From positions 3,348,001 to 3,412,000 of the forward strand of contig NZ_CP092365.1 of NCBI RefSeq assembly GCF_022370835.2: 64,000 bases of DNA, written 5' to 3'. The notes beneath the pieces are model-generated. The model had not been told where the DNA came from, did no database searches, and worked only from the letters and a program-made list of their open reading frames with translations. A program made the translations under genes and the position numbers. Positions 44,893-53,956 of this stretch are shown here, piece after piece (positions within the stretch are counted from its first letter, which is position 1; each line of letters begins with the position of its first letter). The DNA comes from Mycolicibacillus parakoreensis. Lineage in GTDB: Bacteria > Actinomycetota > Actinomycetes > Mycobacteriales > Mycobacteriaceae.

Positions 44893-45621
44893 GTGGACCC
44901 CGACATCCCGACCAGAACCGCCAAGGCTGACGGCCGCAAACGGCGTTGGCACCGGCACAAAGTGGAACGCCGCACCGAATTGGTCGACGGCACCTTGGAC
45001 GCTATCCGCCACCGGGGCCGCCACGTGAGCATGGACGAGATCGCCGCGGAGATCGGGGTCTCCAAAACGGTGCTCTACCGCTACTTCGTCGACAAGAACG
45101 ACCTGACCACCGCGGTGATGATGCGGTTCGCCCAGACCACGCTCATCCCCAACATGGCCGAGGCGCTCTCGGCGCACCTCGACGGCTTCAGCCTGGTGCG
45201 CGAGATCATCCGGGTCTACGTCGAGACGGTGGCCGCCGAACCGGAGATCTACCCGTTCGTGATGGCCAACAGTTCGGCGTCGAAGAGCAAGGTCATCGCC
45301 GATTCCGAACGGATCATCGCCGGGATGCTCGCGGTGATGCTGCGCCGGCGCATGCAGGAGGCCGGCATGGACACCCGCGGGGTGGAGCCGTGGGCCTATC
45401 ACACCGTCGGCGGGGTGCAGTTGGCCACGCACTCGTGGATGTCGAATCCGCGGATGAGCTCCGACGAGCTCATCGACTACCTGACGATGCTGAGCTGGAG
45501 CGCGATGGTCGGCATCGTCGAGATGGGCGGGTCGCTGGAGAAGTTCAACGCCCAGCCGCACCCGTCACCGATCGTGCCGCCGATGTCGGAGATCCCCGAG
45601 CCGCCGACCGCCGCTCAGTAG
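44893..45621 (+). CDS. TetR family regulator (MadR-like, Rv0472c)
   Basis: This 242-residue TetR protein has its HTH at residues 28-75 (LVDGTLDAIRHRGRHVSMDE, IAAEIGVSKTVLYRYFVDKN) and a ligand domain (EPEIYPFVMANSSASKSKVI). It corresponds to Rv0472c, named MadR, which represses the mycolate desaturase genes desA1 and desA2 in response to acyl-CoAs. Those targets are not in the window. The start is a GTG with AAGG 2 nt upstream. The gene converges with fadB2, 5 bp apart. Confidence 0.88.
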   Translation: MDPDIPTRTAKADGRKRRWHRHKVERRTELVDGTLDAIRHRGRHVSMDEIAAEIGVSKTVLYRYFVDKNDLTTAVMMRFAQTTLIPNMAEALSAHLDGFSLVREIIRVYVETVAAEPEIYPFVMANSSASKSKVIADSERIIAGMLAVMLRRRMQEAGMDTRGVEPWAYHTVGGVQLATHSWMSNPRMSSDELIDYLTMLSWSAMVGIVEMGGSLEKFNAQPHPSPIVPPMSEIPEPPTAAQ

Positions 45622-45626
45622 CGGTA

Positions 45627-46481
45627 TCAGTAGCGGTAGAAGCCCCGGCCGGTCTTTTTGCCCAGCCGGCCGGCCTCCACCATGCGCAGCAGCAGCGGGG
45701 GCGCGCTGTAGTGCGGCTCCTTGAACTCGTCGAACATCTTGTCGGCGATGAGTTTGAGGGTGTCCAGGCCGACCAGGTCCGACAGCCGCAGCGGCCCCAT
45801 CGGGTGGGACAGCCCCGCCACCACCGCCTTGTCGACGTCCTCGACGGTGGCGAAGCCGCCTTCGACCATGCGGATCGCGGCGAGCAGGTAGGGCACCAGC
45901 AGCGCGTTGACCACGAAGCCGGAGCGGTCCGAGCAGCGCACCACCTGCTTGCCGAGCACCTCGCCGGCGAACTGTTCGGTGCGCGCGGCCGCGGCCTCGT
46001 CGGTGGCCAGGGTGCAGACCAGCTCCACCAGCGGCAGCACCGGGACCGGGTTGAAGAAGTGCAGACCCACCACGCGCTGCGGGTTCTGCGTGGCCGCGGC
46101 GATCTTCATGATCGGGATCGAGGAGGTGTTGGAGGCCAGCACCGCGTCGGGGTCGGTGATCACCCGGTCCAGCTCGGCGAAGATCTCGGCCTTGACGGTG
46201 TCGTCCTCGATCACCGCCTCCATCACCAGCTGCCGGTCGGCCATGTCGGCCAGATCGGTGGTGAAGGTGAGTTTGTCCAGCGCCTGGTCGCGTTCGCGCT
46301 CGGTGATCTTGCCCGCGCTCACCCCGCGCTCCAGCGACTTGGTGATGCGGTTGCGTCCGGCGGTGACCAACGCGTCGGTGGTCTCGAAGACCGTGACCGC
46401 CACCCCGGCGCGCGCGGAGACCTCGGCGATGCCGGCCCCCATCTGCCCGGCGCCGACCACACCTACTCGTTCGATTGACAC
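45627..46481 (-). CDS. fadB2: 3-hydroxybutyryl-CoA dehydrogenase
   Basis: FadB2 oxidises 3-hydroxyacyl-CoA to 3-ketoacyl-CoA with NAD. The 284-residue enzyme has RVGVVGAGQMGAGIAEVSAR at the N-terminus, LASNTSSIPIMKIA, the catalytic histidine in VGLHFFNPVPVLPLVELV, VVNALLVPYLLAA and the C-terminal KLIADKMFDEFKEP with GRGFYRY at the end. The start is a GTG with GGAG upstream. Position matches Rv0468, next to isocitrate lyase; the umaA-pcaA genes that follow in M. tuberculosis are absent here. Confidence 0.95.
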   Translation of the reverse strand: MSIERVGVVGAGQMGAGIAEVSARAGVAVTVFETTDALVTAGRNRITKSLERGVSAGKITERERDQALDKLTFTTDLADMADRQLVMEAVIEDDTVKAEIFAELDRVITDPDAVLASNTSSIPIMKIAAATQNPQRVVGLHFFNPVPVLPLVELVCTLATDEAAAARTEQFAGEVLGKQVVRCSDRSGFVVNALLVPYLLAAIRMVEGGFATVEDVDKAVVAGLSHPMGPLRLSDLVGLDTLKLIADKMFDEFKEPHYSAPPLLLRMVEAGRLGKKTGRGFYRY

Positions 46482-46596
46482 GGCTCTCCTTCGGTCGCGG
46501 GCTCCAACACGCCCTGCCCAACATCGCCGGGCGGGGCCCGTGCTGTCAACTTCGCTGCGGTGATCGGTCGCGGTGGCCCACCGGCGGTGGCGCGCG

Positions 46597-46657
46597 CCGG
46601 GGTTGTGCCGGGGTTGTGCGCCGGGGTTGTGCACCGGGGGCGGACCCTTGTGCACCG
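46597..46657. repeat. three CCGGGGTTGTG repeats, related to the 21-bp family
   Basis: CCGGGGTTGTG occurs at 46597-46607, 46608-46618 and 46621-46631, followed by a CCTTGTGCACCGG variant to 46657. It lies between the start of fadB2 and the end of icl. The GGGTTGTGC core is shared with the repeats at 5.0 and 62.6 kb, but the CACGGCGAAG half is missing. Confidence 0.6.
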
Positions 46658-46759
46658 GCGGCGGCCGCTACCGGCGTGTCGGCACCGTCACCGCACACAC
46701 CCGGCGCCGGCGGCCGCCGGTGCTCCCGACGGCCGCCGAGGCCCGCGCACCGGCCCGCC

Positions 46760-48046
46760 TCAGTGGAACTGGCCCTCCTCGGTGGAGCCGGTCAGCGCGG
46801 TCGTCGACGAGTTGGGGTCGACGGTGGTGGCGATCCGGTCGAAGTAGCCCGCACCGACCTCGCGCTGATGGCGGGTGGCGGTGTAGCCGCGCTGCTCGGC
46901 GGCGAACTCGCGCTCCTGCAGCTCCACGTAGGCGCTCATCTGGTTGCGGGCGTAGCCGTGGGCCAAATCGAACATCGAGTAGTTCAGCGCGTGGAAGCCG
47001 GCCAGGGTGATGAACTGGAACTTGAAGCCCATCGCGCCGAGCTCGTTCTGGAATTTGGCGATGGTGGCGTCGTCGAGGTGCTTGCGCCAGTTGAACGACG
47101 GCGAGCAGTTGTAGGCCAGCATCTGGTCGGGGAACTCCGCCTTGACCGACTCGGCGAACTTGGCCGCCAGCTCCAGGTCGGGGGTGCCGGTCTCCATCCA
47201 GATCAAATCGGCGTAGGGCGCGTAGGCCTTGGCCCGCGCGATGCACGGCTCGATGCCGTTGCGCACCTGGTAGAAGCCCTCGGCGGTGCGCTGCCCGGTG
47301 ATGAACGGGCGGTCCCGCTCGTCGACGTCGGAGGTGATCAGGGTGGCCGCCTCGGCGTCGGTGCGCGCGATCACCACGGTCGGCACGTCGGCGACGTCGG
47401 CGGCCAGCCGGGCCGAGGTCAGCGTGCGGATGTGCTGCTGGGTCGGGATGAGCACCTTGCCGCCGAGGTGGCCGCACTTCTTCTCCGAGGCCAGCTGGTC
47501 CTCCCAGTGCGACCCAGCGACACCGGCGGCGATCATCGCCTTCTGCAGCTCGAAGACGTTGAGCGCGCCGCCGAAGCCGGCCTCACCGTCGGCGACGATC
47601 GGGGCCAGCCAGTTGGCCACCGAGGTGTCGCCCTCGACCTTGGCGATCTGGTCGGCGCGCAGCAGCGCGTTGTTGATCCGGCGCACCACGGTCGGCACCG
47701 AGTTGGCCGGGTACAGGCTCTGGTCGGGGTAGGTGTGCCCGGAGAGGTTGGCGTCCCCGGCGACCTGCCAGCCCGACAGGTAGATGGCCTTGAGCCCGGC
47801 GCGCACCTGCTGGACCGCCATGTTGCCGGTCAGCGCGCCGAGGGCGTTGACGTAGTCCATCGAGTGCAACTGCTCCCAGAGCACCTCGGCGCCGCGGCGG
47901 GCCAGGGTGTTCTCCTCCACGACGTGGCCCTGCAACGCGACCACGTCGGCGGGGCCGTAGGTGCGGGTGACCCCGGCCCAGCGCGGGTTGTGGTCCCAGT
48001 CGTGCTGAATCTGCTCCGGGCTCTTGGGCGTGCCAACAGTGGACAT
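46760..48046 (-). CDS. icl: isocitrate lyase
   Basis: Isocitrate lyase splits isocitrate into glyoxylate and succinate in the glyoxylate shunt, and in mycobacteria also handles 2-methylisocitrate. The 428-residue enzyme is the short form. It has [12 protein letters not shown], the catalytic loop [21 protein letters not shown]-like [32 protein letters not shown] and the C-terminal lid [22 protein letters not shown] precedes the ATG. RamB-type sites lie upstream at 48131-48227, and the ramB gene is one gene away. It equals icl1 (Rv0467), also called aceA. Confidence 0.97.
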   Translation of the reverse strand: MSTVGTPKSPEQIQHDWDHNPRWAGVTRTYGPADVVALQGHVVEENTLARRGAEVLWEQLHSMDYVNALGALTGNMAVQQVRAGLKAIYLSGWQVAGDANLSGHTYPDQSLYPANSVPTVVRRINNALLRADQIAKVEGDTSVANWLAPIVADGEAGFGGALNVFELQKAMIAAGVAGSHWEDQLASEKKCGHLGGKVLIPTQQHIRTLTSARLAADVADVPTVVIARTDAEAATLITSDVDERDRPFITGQRTAEGFYQVRNGIEPCIARAKAYAPYADLIWMETGTPDLELAAKFAESVKAEFPDQMLAYNCSPSFNWRKHLDDATIAKFQNELGAMGFKFQFITLAGFHALNYSMFDLAHGYARNQMSAYVELQEREFAAEQRGYTATRHQREVGAGYFDRIATTVDPNSSTTALTGSTEEGQFH

Positions 48047-48130
48047 CGGTTGCTCCTTGCTGTGTGTCGCGCACGGCGGCGGGTTTGCCCGGCACCCCCG
48101 GGCTGCTAACACCGCAATGGCGTCTCTGGA

Positions 48131-48227
48131 TTGCTAACGCGAGATTGGCACGGAAAAAAGAGCAGGTCAAACGATTTTTATGCTAATTTTGCCCAGCCCG
48201 GTCCCCCATTTTGCTAATTCTGCAAAG
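48131..48227. promoter_or_regulatory. cluster of RamB-like sites upstream of icl
   Basis: TTGCTAA occurs at 48131-48137 and in TTTTGCTAATTCTGCAAAG at 48209-48227, and ATGCTAATTTTGCC at 48180-48193. RamB of actinobacteria binds AA/TTTGCAAA- and TTGCTAA-like motifs at icl and ace promoters. These sites are 85-180 bp upstream of the icl ATG in the AT-richest stretch of the region. Assignment is by similarity and by the nearby ramB gene. Confidence 0.65.
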
Positions 48228-48305
48228 AACTAGAACGGGTTCCACCAGGGATTAGCTACTGGCAGGTAACACCGGGCTGCAGGTCAACCGGGGTTTTGCG
48301 CGGGC

Positions 48306-49127
48306 TCACCGGGGGGCGAGCGCGGCGACCGCCTTGATCTCGTCGCCGACGGCGTATGTGAGCGTTGTAACAGTGCGGTCGGTCAGCGCCGCGCCGAACC
48401 GGTCGGTGGAGCCGGCCGGGTGCACGTGGGAGATGATCTCCAGCTTGTCGCCGAGGGCGACCGGCGCGTCGTGTTCGATGGTGACCCGCAGCGGTGCGGT
48501 GAGCAGCTCGGGGTGCCCGGACAGGTAGTCCTCCACCACTCCCCAGTACACCGAGTTGTTGACGTGGTCGAACAGGTCGATGTCGGTGAACCGGATCGGG
48601 TACTCGTGGATCTCGGTGGCGTCCTCGCGCCGGCCGGGCTCAAGGTAGGCCTTCCACCGCAGGCGGGTGACGCTGGTGGTGCGCTGCAGCCCGGCCAAAA
48701 AGTCCTCCGACATCCGCGCCGGGCCCTGGGTCTCGCGGTTGATGTTGATCCAGAACGCCTCCGATTCCATCAGCCCGCCCCGGCGCCCGTCGATGCGCAC
48801 CCGCATCTCGCACCAGCGGTTGGAGGTGCCCGAACACCAGCGCCGTACCCGCAGCATGTCCTGGAACTCGATCGGGCGCACCAGGTCGATCATCGTGCGC
48901 CGCACGATCCACAGCGGGTGGGTCTCCTCGTGCCCCATCTCGCGCAGCTGATCGGAGCCGATGTCCTGGATGTGACGGGCGGCGGCGTCGAACCGCAACC
49001 GGCCGGTGCGGTCGATGTCGGCGACCCGCAGCGGCCACTGCCGGTCGAACACGTCGGGATGCGGGTCGGGGACGGCCATCATCTGCTTGCCCAGCCCGGT
49101 CTGCGGCGTCGACTCCGTGCTTGCCAT
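48306..49127 (-). CDS. acyl-ACP thioesterase family protein (Rv0466-like)
   Basis: This 273-residue protein has two hot-dog domains of the acyl-ACP thioesterase type: WPLRVADIDRTGRLRFDAAA with HIQDIGSDQL near residue 55, WIVRRTMIDLVRPIEFQDML, and in the second half YPIRFTDIDLFDHVNNSVYW with the catalytic-type DxxxHxNN. Plant-like FatA enzymes of this fold release fatty acids from ACP. The ATG at 49127 is used. It lies between icl and ramB and diverges from ramB. Confidence 0.87.
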   Translation of the reverse strand: MASTESTPQTGLGKQMMAVPDPHPDVFDRQWPLRVADIDRTGRLRFDAAARHIQDIGSDQLREMGHEETHPLWIVRRTMIDLVRPIEFQDMLRVRRWCSGTSNRWCEMRVRIDGRRGGLMESEAFWININRETQGPARMSEDFLAGLQRTTSVTRLRWKAYLEPGRREDATEIHEYPIRFTDIDLFDHVNNSVYWGVVEDYLSGHPELLTAPLRVTIEHDAPVALGDKLEIISHVHPAGSTDRFGAALTDRTVTTLTYAVGDEIKAVAALAPR

Positions 49128-49250
49128 CGCGTGTCCTGTCTGCCTCGTCGCGTCCCGGCCCGGCACCGCCGTACCCGACTCCGGCGCGATCATGCCAAAA
49201 CGCCCGCCCCACCCTAAACACGTCCCGAAACCCACCGCCGGTGGTGCCAA

Positions 49251-49285
49251 TCCTGCAAAAGCGGGTCTTCACACGCCGGTAGCCT
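49251..49285 (+). promoter_or_regulatory. ramB promoter with a TGCAAAA motif
   Basis: TAGCCT at 49280-49285 is 6 nt before the ramB ATG, suggesting a leaderless mRNA. TCCTGCAAAAG at 49251-49261 resembles half of a RamB site and overlaps the expected -35 region, which would fit autoregulation. Confidence 0.5.
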
Positions 49286-49291
49286 GGTGAG

Positions 49292-50719
49292 ATGGCCAAA
49301 ACGTTTGTCGGTTCGCGGGTTCGCCAACTCCGCAACGAGCGCGGTTTCAGCCAGGCCGCCCTCGCCCAGATGCTGGCGATCTCGCCGAGCTACCTCAACC
49401 AGATCGAGCACGACGTGCGCCCGTTGACGGTGGCGGTGCTGTTGCGGATCACCGAGGTGTTCGGCGTCGACGCCACCTTCTTCGCCTCCCACGACGACAC
49501 CCGGCTGGTCGCCGAGCTGCGCGAGGTGCTGCTCGACCGCGACCTGGACGTGCGCGTGGAGATGTCACAGATCGTCGAGGCGGTCAACGCCCACCCCGAG
49601 TTGGCCCGCGCGATGGTCGACCTGCACCGGCGCCACCGGATCACCACCACCCAGCTGGCCGCCGCGACCGAGGAGCGCTACTCCGACGGCAGCGGCACGA
49701 TCACCATGCCGCACGAGGAGGTGCGCGACTTCTTCTACCAGCGGCAGAACTATCTGCACGACCTCGACACCGCCGCGGAGGATCTGGCCACCCAGATGCG
49801 CCGCCACCAGGGCGAGCTGGCGGTGGAGCTGGCCAACCGGCTCACCGAACGCCACGGCGTGCACATCAACCGCCGCATCGACCTGGGCGAGACGGTGCTG
49901 CACCGCTACGAGCCCCGCAGCCGCACCCTGGACATCAGCAACCACCTGTCGTGGGGGCAGCGGGTGTTCAAGATGGCCGCCGAACTGGCCTATCTGGAGT
50001 TCGACGAGCTGATCTCGGCGATGGTGCGCGCCGGCAAGTTCACCTCCAAGGACTCCCGCACGCTGGCGCGCCTGGGGCTGGCCAACTACTTCGCCGCCGC
50101 TCTGGTGTTGCCCTACCGGCAGTTCCACGACAGCGCCGAGACGTTCCGCTACGACATCGAGCGGCTGTCGGCGTTCTACCGGGTCTCCTACGAGACCGTC
50201 GCTCACCGGCTCTCCACGTTGCAGCGCCCCTCCAAGCGCGGGGTGCCGTTCTCGTTCGTCCGCGTCGATCGCGCCGGGAACATGTCGAAACGACAGTCGG
50301 CCACCGGTTTTCACTTCTCCTCCAGCGGGGGGACCTGCCCGCTGTGGAACGTCTACGAGACGTTCTCGCACCCGGGCAAGATCGGGGTCCAGATCGCGCA
50401 GATGCCCGACGGGCGCAACTACCTGTGGGTGGCGCGCACCGTGGAGCGCCGCGCCGCCCGCTACGGCCAGCCCGGCAAGATGTTCGCCATCGGTCTCGGT
50501 TGCGAACTGCGCCAAGCACATCGGCTGGTCTACTCCGACGGGCTGAACCTCACCGGGGACAACGCCACCCCGATCGGGGTCGGGTGCCGGGTCTGCGAAC
50601 GCGACAACTGTGCCCAGCGGGCCTTTCCCGCGCTGGGCAGCGACCTCGACCTCGACGAGCACCGCAGCACGGTCTCGCCGTATCTGGTCAAGCGCCCCAC
50701 CGGCACGGCCCGGGTGTAG
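49292..50719 (+). CDS. ramB: transcriptional regulator RamB
   Basis: RamB controls acetate and glyoxylate-shunt genes, including icl. The 475-residue protein has an N-terminal XRE helix-turn-helix (VRQLRNERGFSQAALAQMLA, ISPSYLNQIEHDVRPLTVAV), an ImmA/IrrE-like middle (LAYLEFDELI, LANYFAAALVLPYRQF) and the ScfR C-terminal domain with cysteines in GGTCPLWNVYETFSHPGKI, GLGCEL, GVGCRVCERDNCAQRAFPAL. The cysteine cluster may sense redox or bind metal. A leaderless start is predicted. Rv0465c equivalent. Confidence 0.96.
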   Translation: MAKTFVGSRVRQLRNERGFSQAALAQMLAISPSYLNQIEHDVRPLTVAVLLRITEVFGVDATFFASHDDTRLVAELREVLLDRDLDVRVEMSQIVEAVNAHPELARAMVDLHRRHRITTTQLAAATEERYSDGSGTITMPHEEVRDFFYQRQNYLHDLDTAAEDLATQMRRHQGELAVELANRLTERHGVHINRRIDLGETVLHRYEPRSRTLDISNHLSWGQRVFKMAAELAYLEFDELISAMVRAGKFTSKDSRTLARLGLANYFAAALVLPYRQFHDSAETFRYDIERLSAFYRVSYETVAHRLSTLQRPSKRGVPFSFVRVDRAGNMSKRQSATGFHFSSSGGTCPLWNVYETFSHPGKIGVQIAQMPDGRNYLWVARTVERRAARYGQPGKMFAIGLGCELRQAHRLVYSDGLNLTGDNATPIGVGCRVCERDNCAQRAFPALGSDLDLDEHRSTVSPYLVKRPTGTARV

Positions 50720-50758
50720 GGTTCCGGTTCGACGCGAACACTGGACGGATGGCGTGAG

Positions 50759-51307
50759 ATGAGCACTTTTTCGGCCCGCATCCCCGTGGCCCCCGGTCTG
50801 CGCGACCTGGGGCTGTTCAACTGGGTGTTCTGCAAACTCACCGCCCGCAAGCAGCGGGTGCCGCAGGCCCATCTGTTCACCACGCTCGGCCAGCACCGCC
50901 GGCTGTTGTGGGCGTGGCTGCCGTTCGCCGGGATGCTGCTCGGCGCGGGCAGACTGCCCAAAACCGACACCGAGTTGGTGATCCTGCGCGTCGGGCATCT
51001 GCGCGAGGCCGAATACGAGCTGCAGCACCACCGCCGCATCGGCCGCCAGCGCGGCCTCACCGACGCCACCCAGGCGGCGATCTTCGCCGGCCCCGACGCC
51101 GACGGGCTCACCGACCGCCAGCGCGCCCTGGTCGCCGGGGTCGACGAGTTGGTGGGCACCCGCACCCTCTCCGATGCGGCCTGGGAGCGGCTCTCCGCTC
51201 ACCTCACCCGCCAGCAGCTGATCGAGTTCGTCACCCTCGCCGGGCAATACGACGCGTTGGCGGCGACGTTGAGCGCGCTGCGGGTGCCGCTGGATTTCGC
51301 CGACTGA
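50759..51307 (+). CDS. carboxymuconolactone decarboxylase family protein (Rv0464c-like)
   Basis: This 182-residue AhpD-like helical protein has LFTTLGQHRRLLWAWLPFAG, LPKTDTELVILRVGHLREAE, YELQHHRRIGRQRGL and QLIEFVTLAGQYDALAATLS. The CxxC of true AhpD peroxidases is replaced by LREAEYE, as in many CMD-family proteins, so peroxidase activity is doubtful. It follows ramB by about 40 bp and may be co-transcribed. Function unknown. Confidence 0.9.
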   Translation: MSTFSARIPVAPGLRDLGLFNWVFCKLTARKQRVPQAHLFTTLGQHRRLLWAWLPFAGMLLGAGRLPKTDTELVILRVGHLREAEYELQHHRRIGRQRGLTDATQAAIFAGPDADGLTDRQRALVAGVDELVGTRTLSDAAWERLSAHLTRQQLIEFVTLAGQYDALAATLSALRVPLDFAD

Positions 51308-51350
51308 ACCGACCCCAGGCCCGGTGGACCGACGCGAACGCGAGGTGACG

Positions 51351-53462
51351 ATGACCGCGCCGGACACGACCGTGATCGTCGGACGCTTCGCCGCGGCGGT
51401 GACCGGCCGGCGCTGCTGGGCACCGGCGGCACTGCTGATCGCCGTCGGGGTGGCGGTGCTGATGGCGGTGGGCGCCAACACCGCCGGCGAGCAGTCCCCG
51501 CAGCTGGTTCCCGCCGGCGCCGACGCCGCGCGCGCCGCCGCGGCCGGCGCGGCGTTCGATGACGGCGCCCGCGCCCCGGTGCTGCTGGTCGTCACCCGCA
51601 CCGACGGCGCGGCGCTGACCGAGGCCGACCGCGCGGCCACCGCGGCCGCCGCCGACCGGATGCGCGCCGCGCTGCCCGACCCCGCGACGTCGGGCGCGCC
51701 GCCGATGATCTCCGCCGACCGGCGCGCGGCGGTCGCGCCGGTGCCGGTCTCCACCGCGCTGTCGGGGTTCGACCTCGACGACACGGTCGCCGCGCTGCGC
51801 GACGCGGCCCGCGCCGGGCTGCCGGGCGGGTTGCGCGCGGCGGTCACCGGCGGTCCCGCGTTCGGCGCCGACATCGCCGACGCGTTCACCGGCGCCAACG
51901 TCACCCTGCTGGCGGTGACCGCCGCGGTGGTGGCGGTGCTGCTGATCGTGACCTACCGGTCGCCGCTTTTGTGGCTGGTGCCGCTGGCGGTGATCGGCTT
52001 CGCCGACCGGGTGGCCACCGCGGTCGGCACCGCGGTCGCCTCGGCGACCGGGTTGAGCTTCGACGGGTCCACCGCGGGGATCACCAGCGTTCTGGTGTTC
52101 GGCGCCGGCACCAACTACGCGTTGCTGTTGATCTCGCGCTACCGCCACGAGCTGCGGCGCCACCGCGAGCACCGGGTGGCGCTGGCCGCGGCGGTGCGCA
52201 CCGCCGGCCCGGCGATCGTGGCCAGCAACGCCACCGTGGTGGCGGCGCTGCTCACCCTGCTGTTGGCGGTGATCCCCAGCACCCGCAGCCTCGGCGCGCT
52301 CGCCGCGTGCGCGCTGGTGGTGGCCGCGGTCGCGGTGCTGGTGGTGCTGCCGGCGTCGTTGGCGCTCTGCGGGCGCCGGCTGTTCTGGCCGTTCATCCCG
52401 CAGCCGGGCACCGACAGCGACCTCGACGACGGCCTGTGGCATCGGGTGGGCGCGGCGGTCGCCGCGCGCCCGGCGCTGGTCGCCGCCGGTGCCACCGCGG
52501 TGCTGCTGGCGCTCGCCGGCGGGCTGGTGGGGCTGCGCACCGGGCTGTCGCAGACCCAGCAGTTCCGGGTCGACGCGGAGTCGGTGACCGGGTTCGACAC
52601 CCTGGCCGGCCACTATCCGCCCGGCCTGGTTGCCCCCACGGTGGTGATCGCCGCGACCGCGCGCGACGCCGCGGTGCACGAGGCGATCGACGCCACCGCG
52701 GGCGTGGTGTCGGCCACCGCCACCGGGGTCTCCGCGGGCGGGCTGACCCGCTGGTCGGTGGTCACCGACGCGGCCCCGGCCTCCGACGCGGCGTTCGCCA
52801 CGATCCGCGCGCTGCGGAGCGCCACCGCGGCGGCCGATCCGGCGGCGCTGGTCGGCGGGCCCGACGCCGAGGCCCTCGACGTGCGCGACGCGTCGGTGCA
52901 CGACCGCCGGGTGGTGATCCCGGCGATTCTGGCGGTGATCGTCGCGGTGCTGTTCGTGTTGCTGCGTGCCGTGGCGGCACCGCCGGTGCTGCTGGCGGCC
53001 ACCGTGCTGTCGGCGCTGGCCGCGCTCGGTGTCGGCGGCGTCGCCGCGCTGCACCTGTTCGGCTTGCCCGCCCTGGACGACTCCACCCCGCTGTACGCGT
53101 TTTTGTTCCTGGCCGCCCTCGGGGTGGACTACACGATCTTTTTGGTGGTCCGGGCCCGTGAGGAGACCGCCGGGCGCGACACCGCCACGGGCATGATCCG
53201 GGCGGTCTCGGCCACCGGCGCGGTGATCACCAGCGCCGGTGTGGTGCTGGCGGCGGTCTTCGCGGTGCTGGGGGTGCTGCCGCTGATGGTGCTCACCCAG
53301 CTGGGCATCATCGTCGGTGTCGGCATCCTGCTGGACACGTTCGTGGTGCGTACCCTGGTGATCCCCGCGATGTTCGTCCTCATCGGCGACCGGATCTGGT
53401 GGCCGCAACGACCGTGGGCCGCCGGCCGCGCCGGTGCGGGCCCGAACAGGAGGCAACCCTGA
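51351..53462 (+). CDS. MMPL/RND family transporter (YdfJ-like)
   Basis: This 703-residue protein has the duplicated six-plus-six-helix layout of MMPL exporters: TM1 (APAALLIAVGVAVLMAVGAN), an outside loop, then TM2-6, a short cytoplasmic link and a repeat. The second-half relay motif ALGVDYTIFLVVRAREE is intact. In the first half the equivalent position reads GAGTNYALLLISRYRHE, with Asn (residue 255) where an Asp is expected for proton relay. GAGGTGA precedes the ATG. It overlaps tspO. Substrate unknown; it is about 700 residues, shorter than lipid-exporting MmpL proteins. Confidence 0.9.
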   Translation: MTAPDTTVIVGRFAAAVTGRRCWAPAALLIAVGVAVLMAVGANTAGEQSPQLVPAGADAARAAAAGAAFDDGARAPVLLVVTRTDGAALTEADRAATAAAADRMRAALPDPATSGAPPMISADRRAAVAPVPVSTALSGFDLDDTVAALRDAARAGLPGGLRAAVTGGPAFGADIADAFTGANVTLLAVTAAVVAVLLIVTYRSPLLWLVPLAVIGFADRVATAVGTAVASATGLSFDGSTAGITSVLVFGAGTNYALLLISRYRHELRRHREHRVALAAAVRTAGPAIVASNATVVAALLTLLLAVIPSTRSLGALAACALVVAAVAVLVVLPASLALCGRRLFWPFIPQPGTDSDLDDGLWHRVGAAVAARPALVAAGATAVLLALAGGLVGLRTGLSQTQQFRVDAESVTGFDTLAGHYPPGLVAPTVVIAATARDAAVHEAIDATAGVVSATATGVSAGGLTRWSVVTDAAPASDAAFATIRALRSATAAADPAALVGGPDAEALDVRDASVHDRRVVIPAILAVIVAVLFVLLRAVAAPPVLLAATVLSALAALGVGGVAALHLFGLPALDDSTPLYAFLFLAALGVDYTIFLVVRAREETAGRDTATGMIRAVSATGAVITSAGVVLAAVFAVLGVLPLMVLTQLGIIVGVGILLDTFVVRTLVIPAMFVLIGDRIWWPQRPWAAGRAGAGPNRRQP

Positions 53463-53956
53463 TGCGTCCCATGACCCTGGCGGCCACCACCGCCGCGGTG
53501 GCCGTCACCGCCGCGGTCGGCGGCGCGGTCACCGCCCCGGCGGTGCGCTCACCCTGGTACGCCCGGCTCGCCAAACCCCGCTATCAGCCGCCCCGAGGGG
53601 TTTTTCCGGTGGTGTGGCCGATCCTCTACGCCGATGTCGCGGCGGTCTCGGCCGCCACCGTCGACGAGCTGCGCGAGCGCGGCGACGACGGCGCCGCCCG
53701 CCGGTACGGCCGGGCCCTGGCGGTGAACCTGGTGCTCAACGCCGGCTGGTCGTGGCTGTTCTTCGGTCGCCGCCGCCTCGGCGGGGCCGCGGTGACCGCC
53801 GCGGCGCTCACGCTCAGCGCCGCCGATGTGACCCGCCGCGCCGCCGCGGTGCGCGCCGGCCGCGGGGCGCTGCTCGCCGCCTACCCGGCCTGGTGCGCGT
53901 TCGCCACCGTGTTGTCCGCGCAGCTGTGGGCGGCCAACCGGGGTCGGGTGCGTTAG
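53462..53956 (+). CDS. tspO: TspO/MBR family membrane protein
   Basis: This 164-residue five-helix membrane protein belongs to the tryptophan-rich sensory protein/translocator family. The family has conserved Trp and Pro in WYARLAKPRYQPPRGVFPVV, WPILYADVAAV, and NAGWSWLFFGRR. TspO binds tetrapyrroles and lipids and may affect haem and stress signalling. The ATG overlaps the TGA of the MMPL gene (TGATG) and has AGGAGG 7 nt upstream. The stop overlaps that of the opposing gene by 4 bp. Confidence 0.92.
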   Translation: MRPMTLAATTAAVAVTAAVGGAVTAPAVRSPWYARLAKPRYQPPRGVFPVVWPILYADVAAVSAATVDELRERGDDGAARRYGRALAVNLVLNAGWSWLFFGRRRLGGAAVTAAALTLSAADVTRRAAAVRAGRGALLAAYPAWCAFATVLSAQLWAANRGRVR

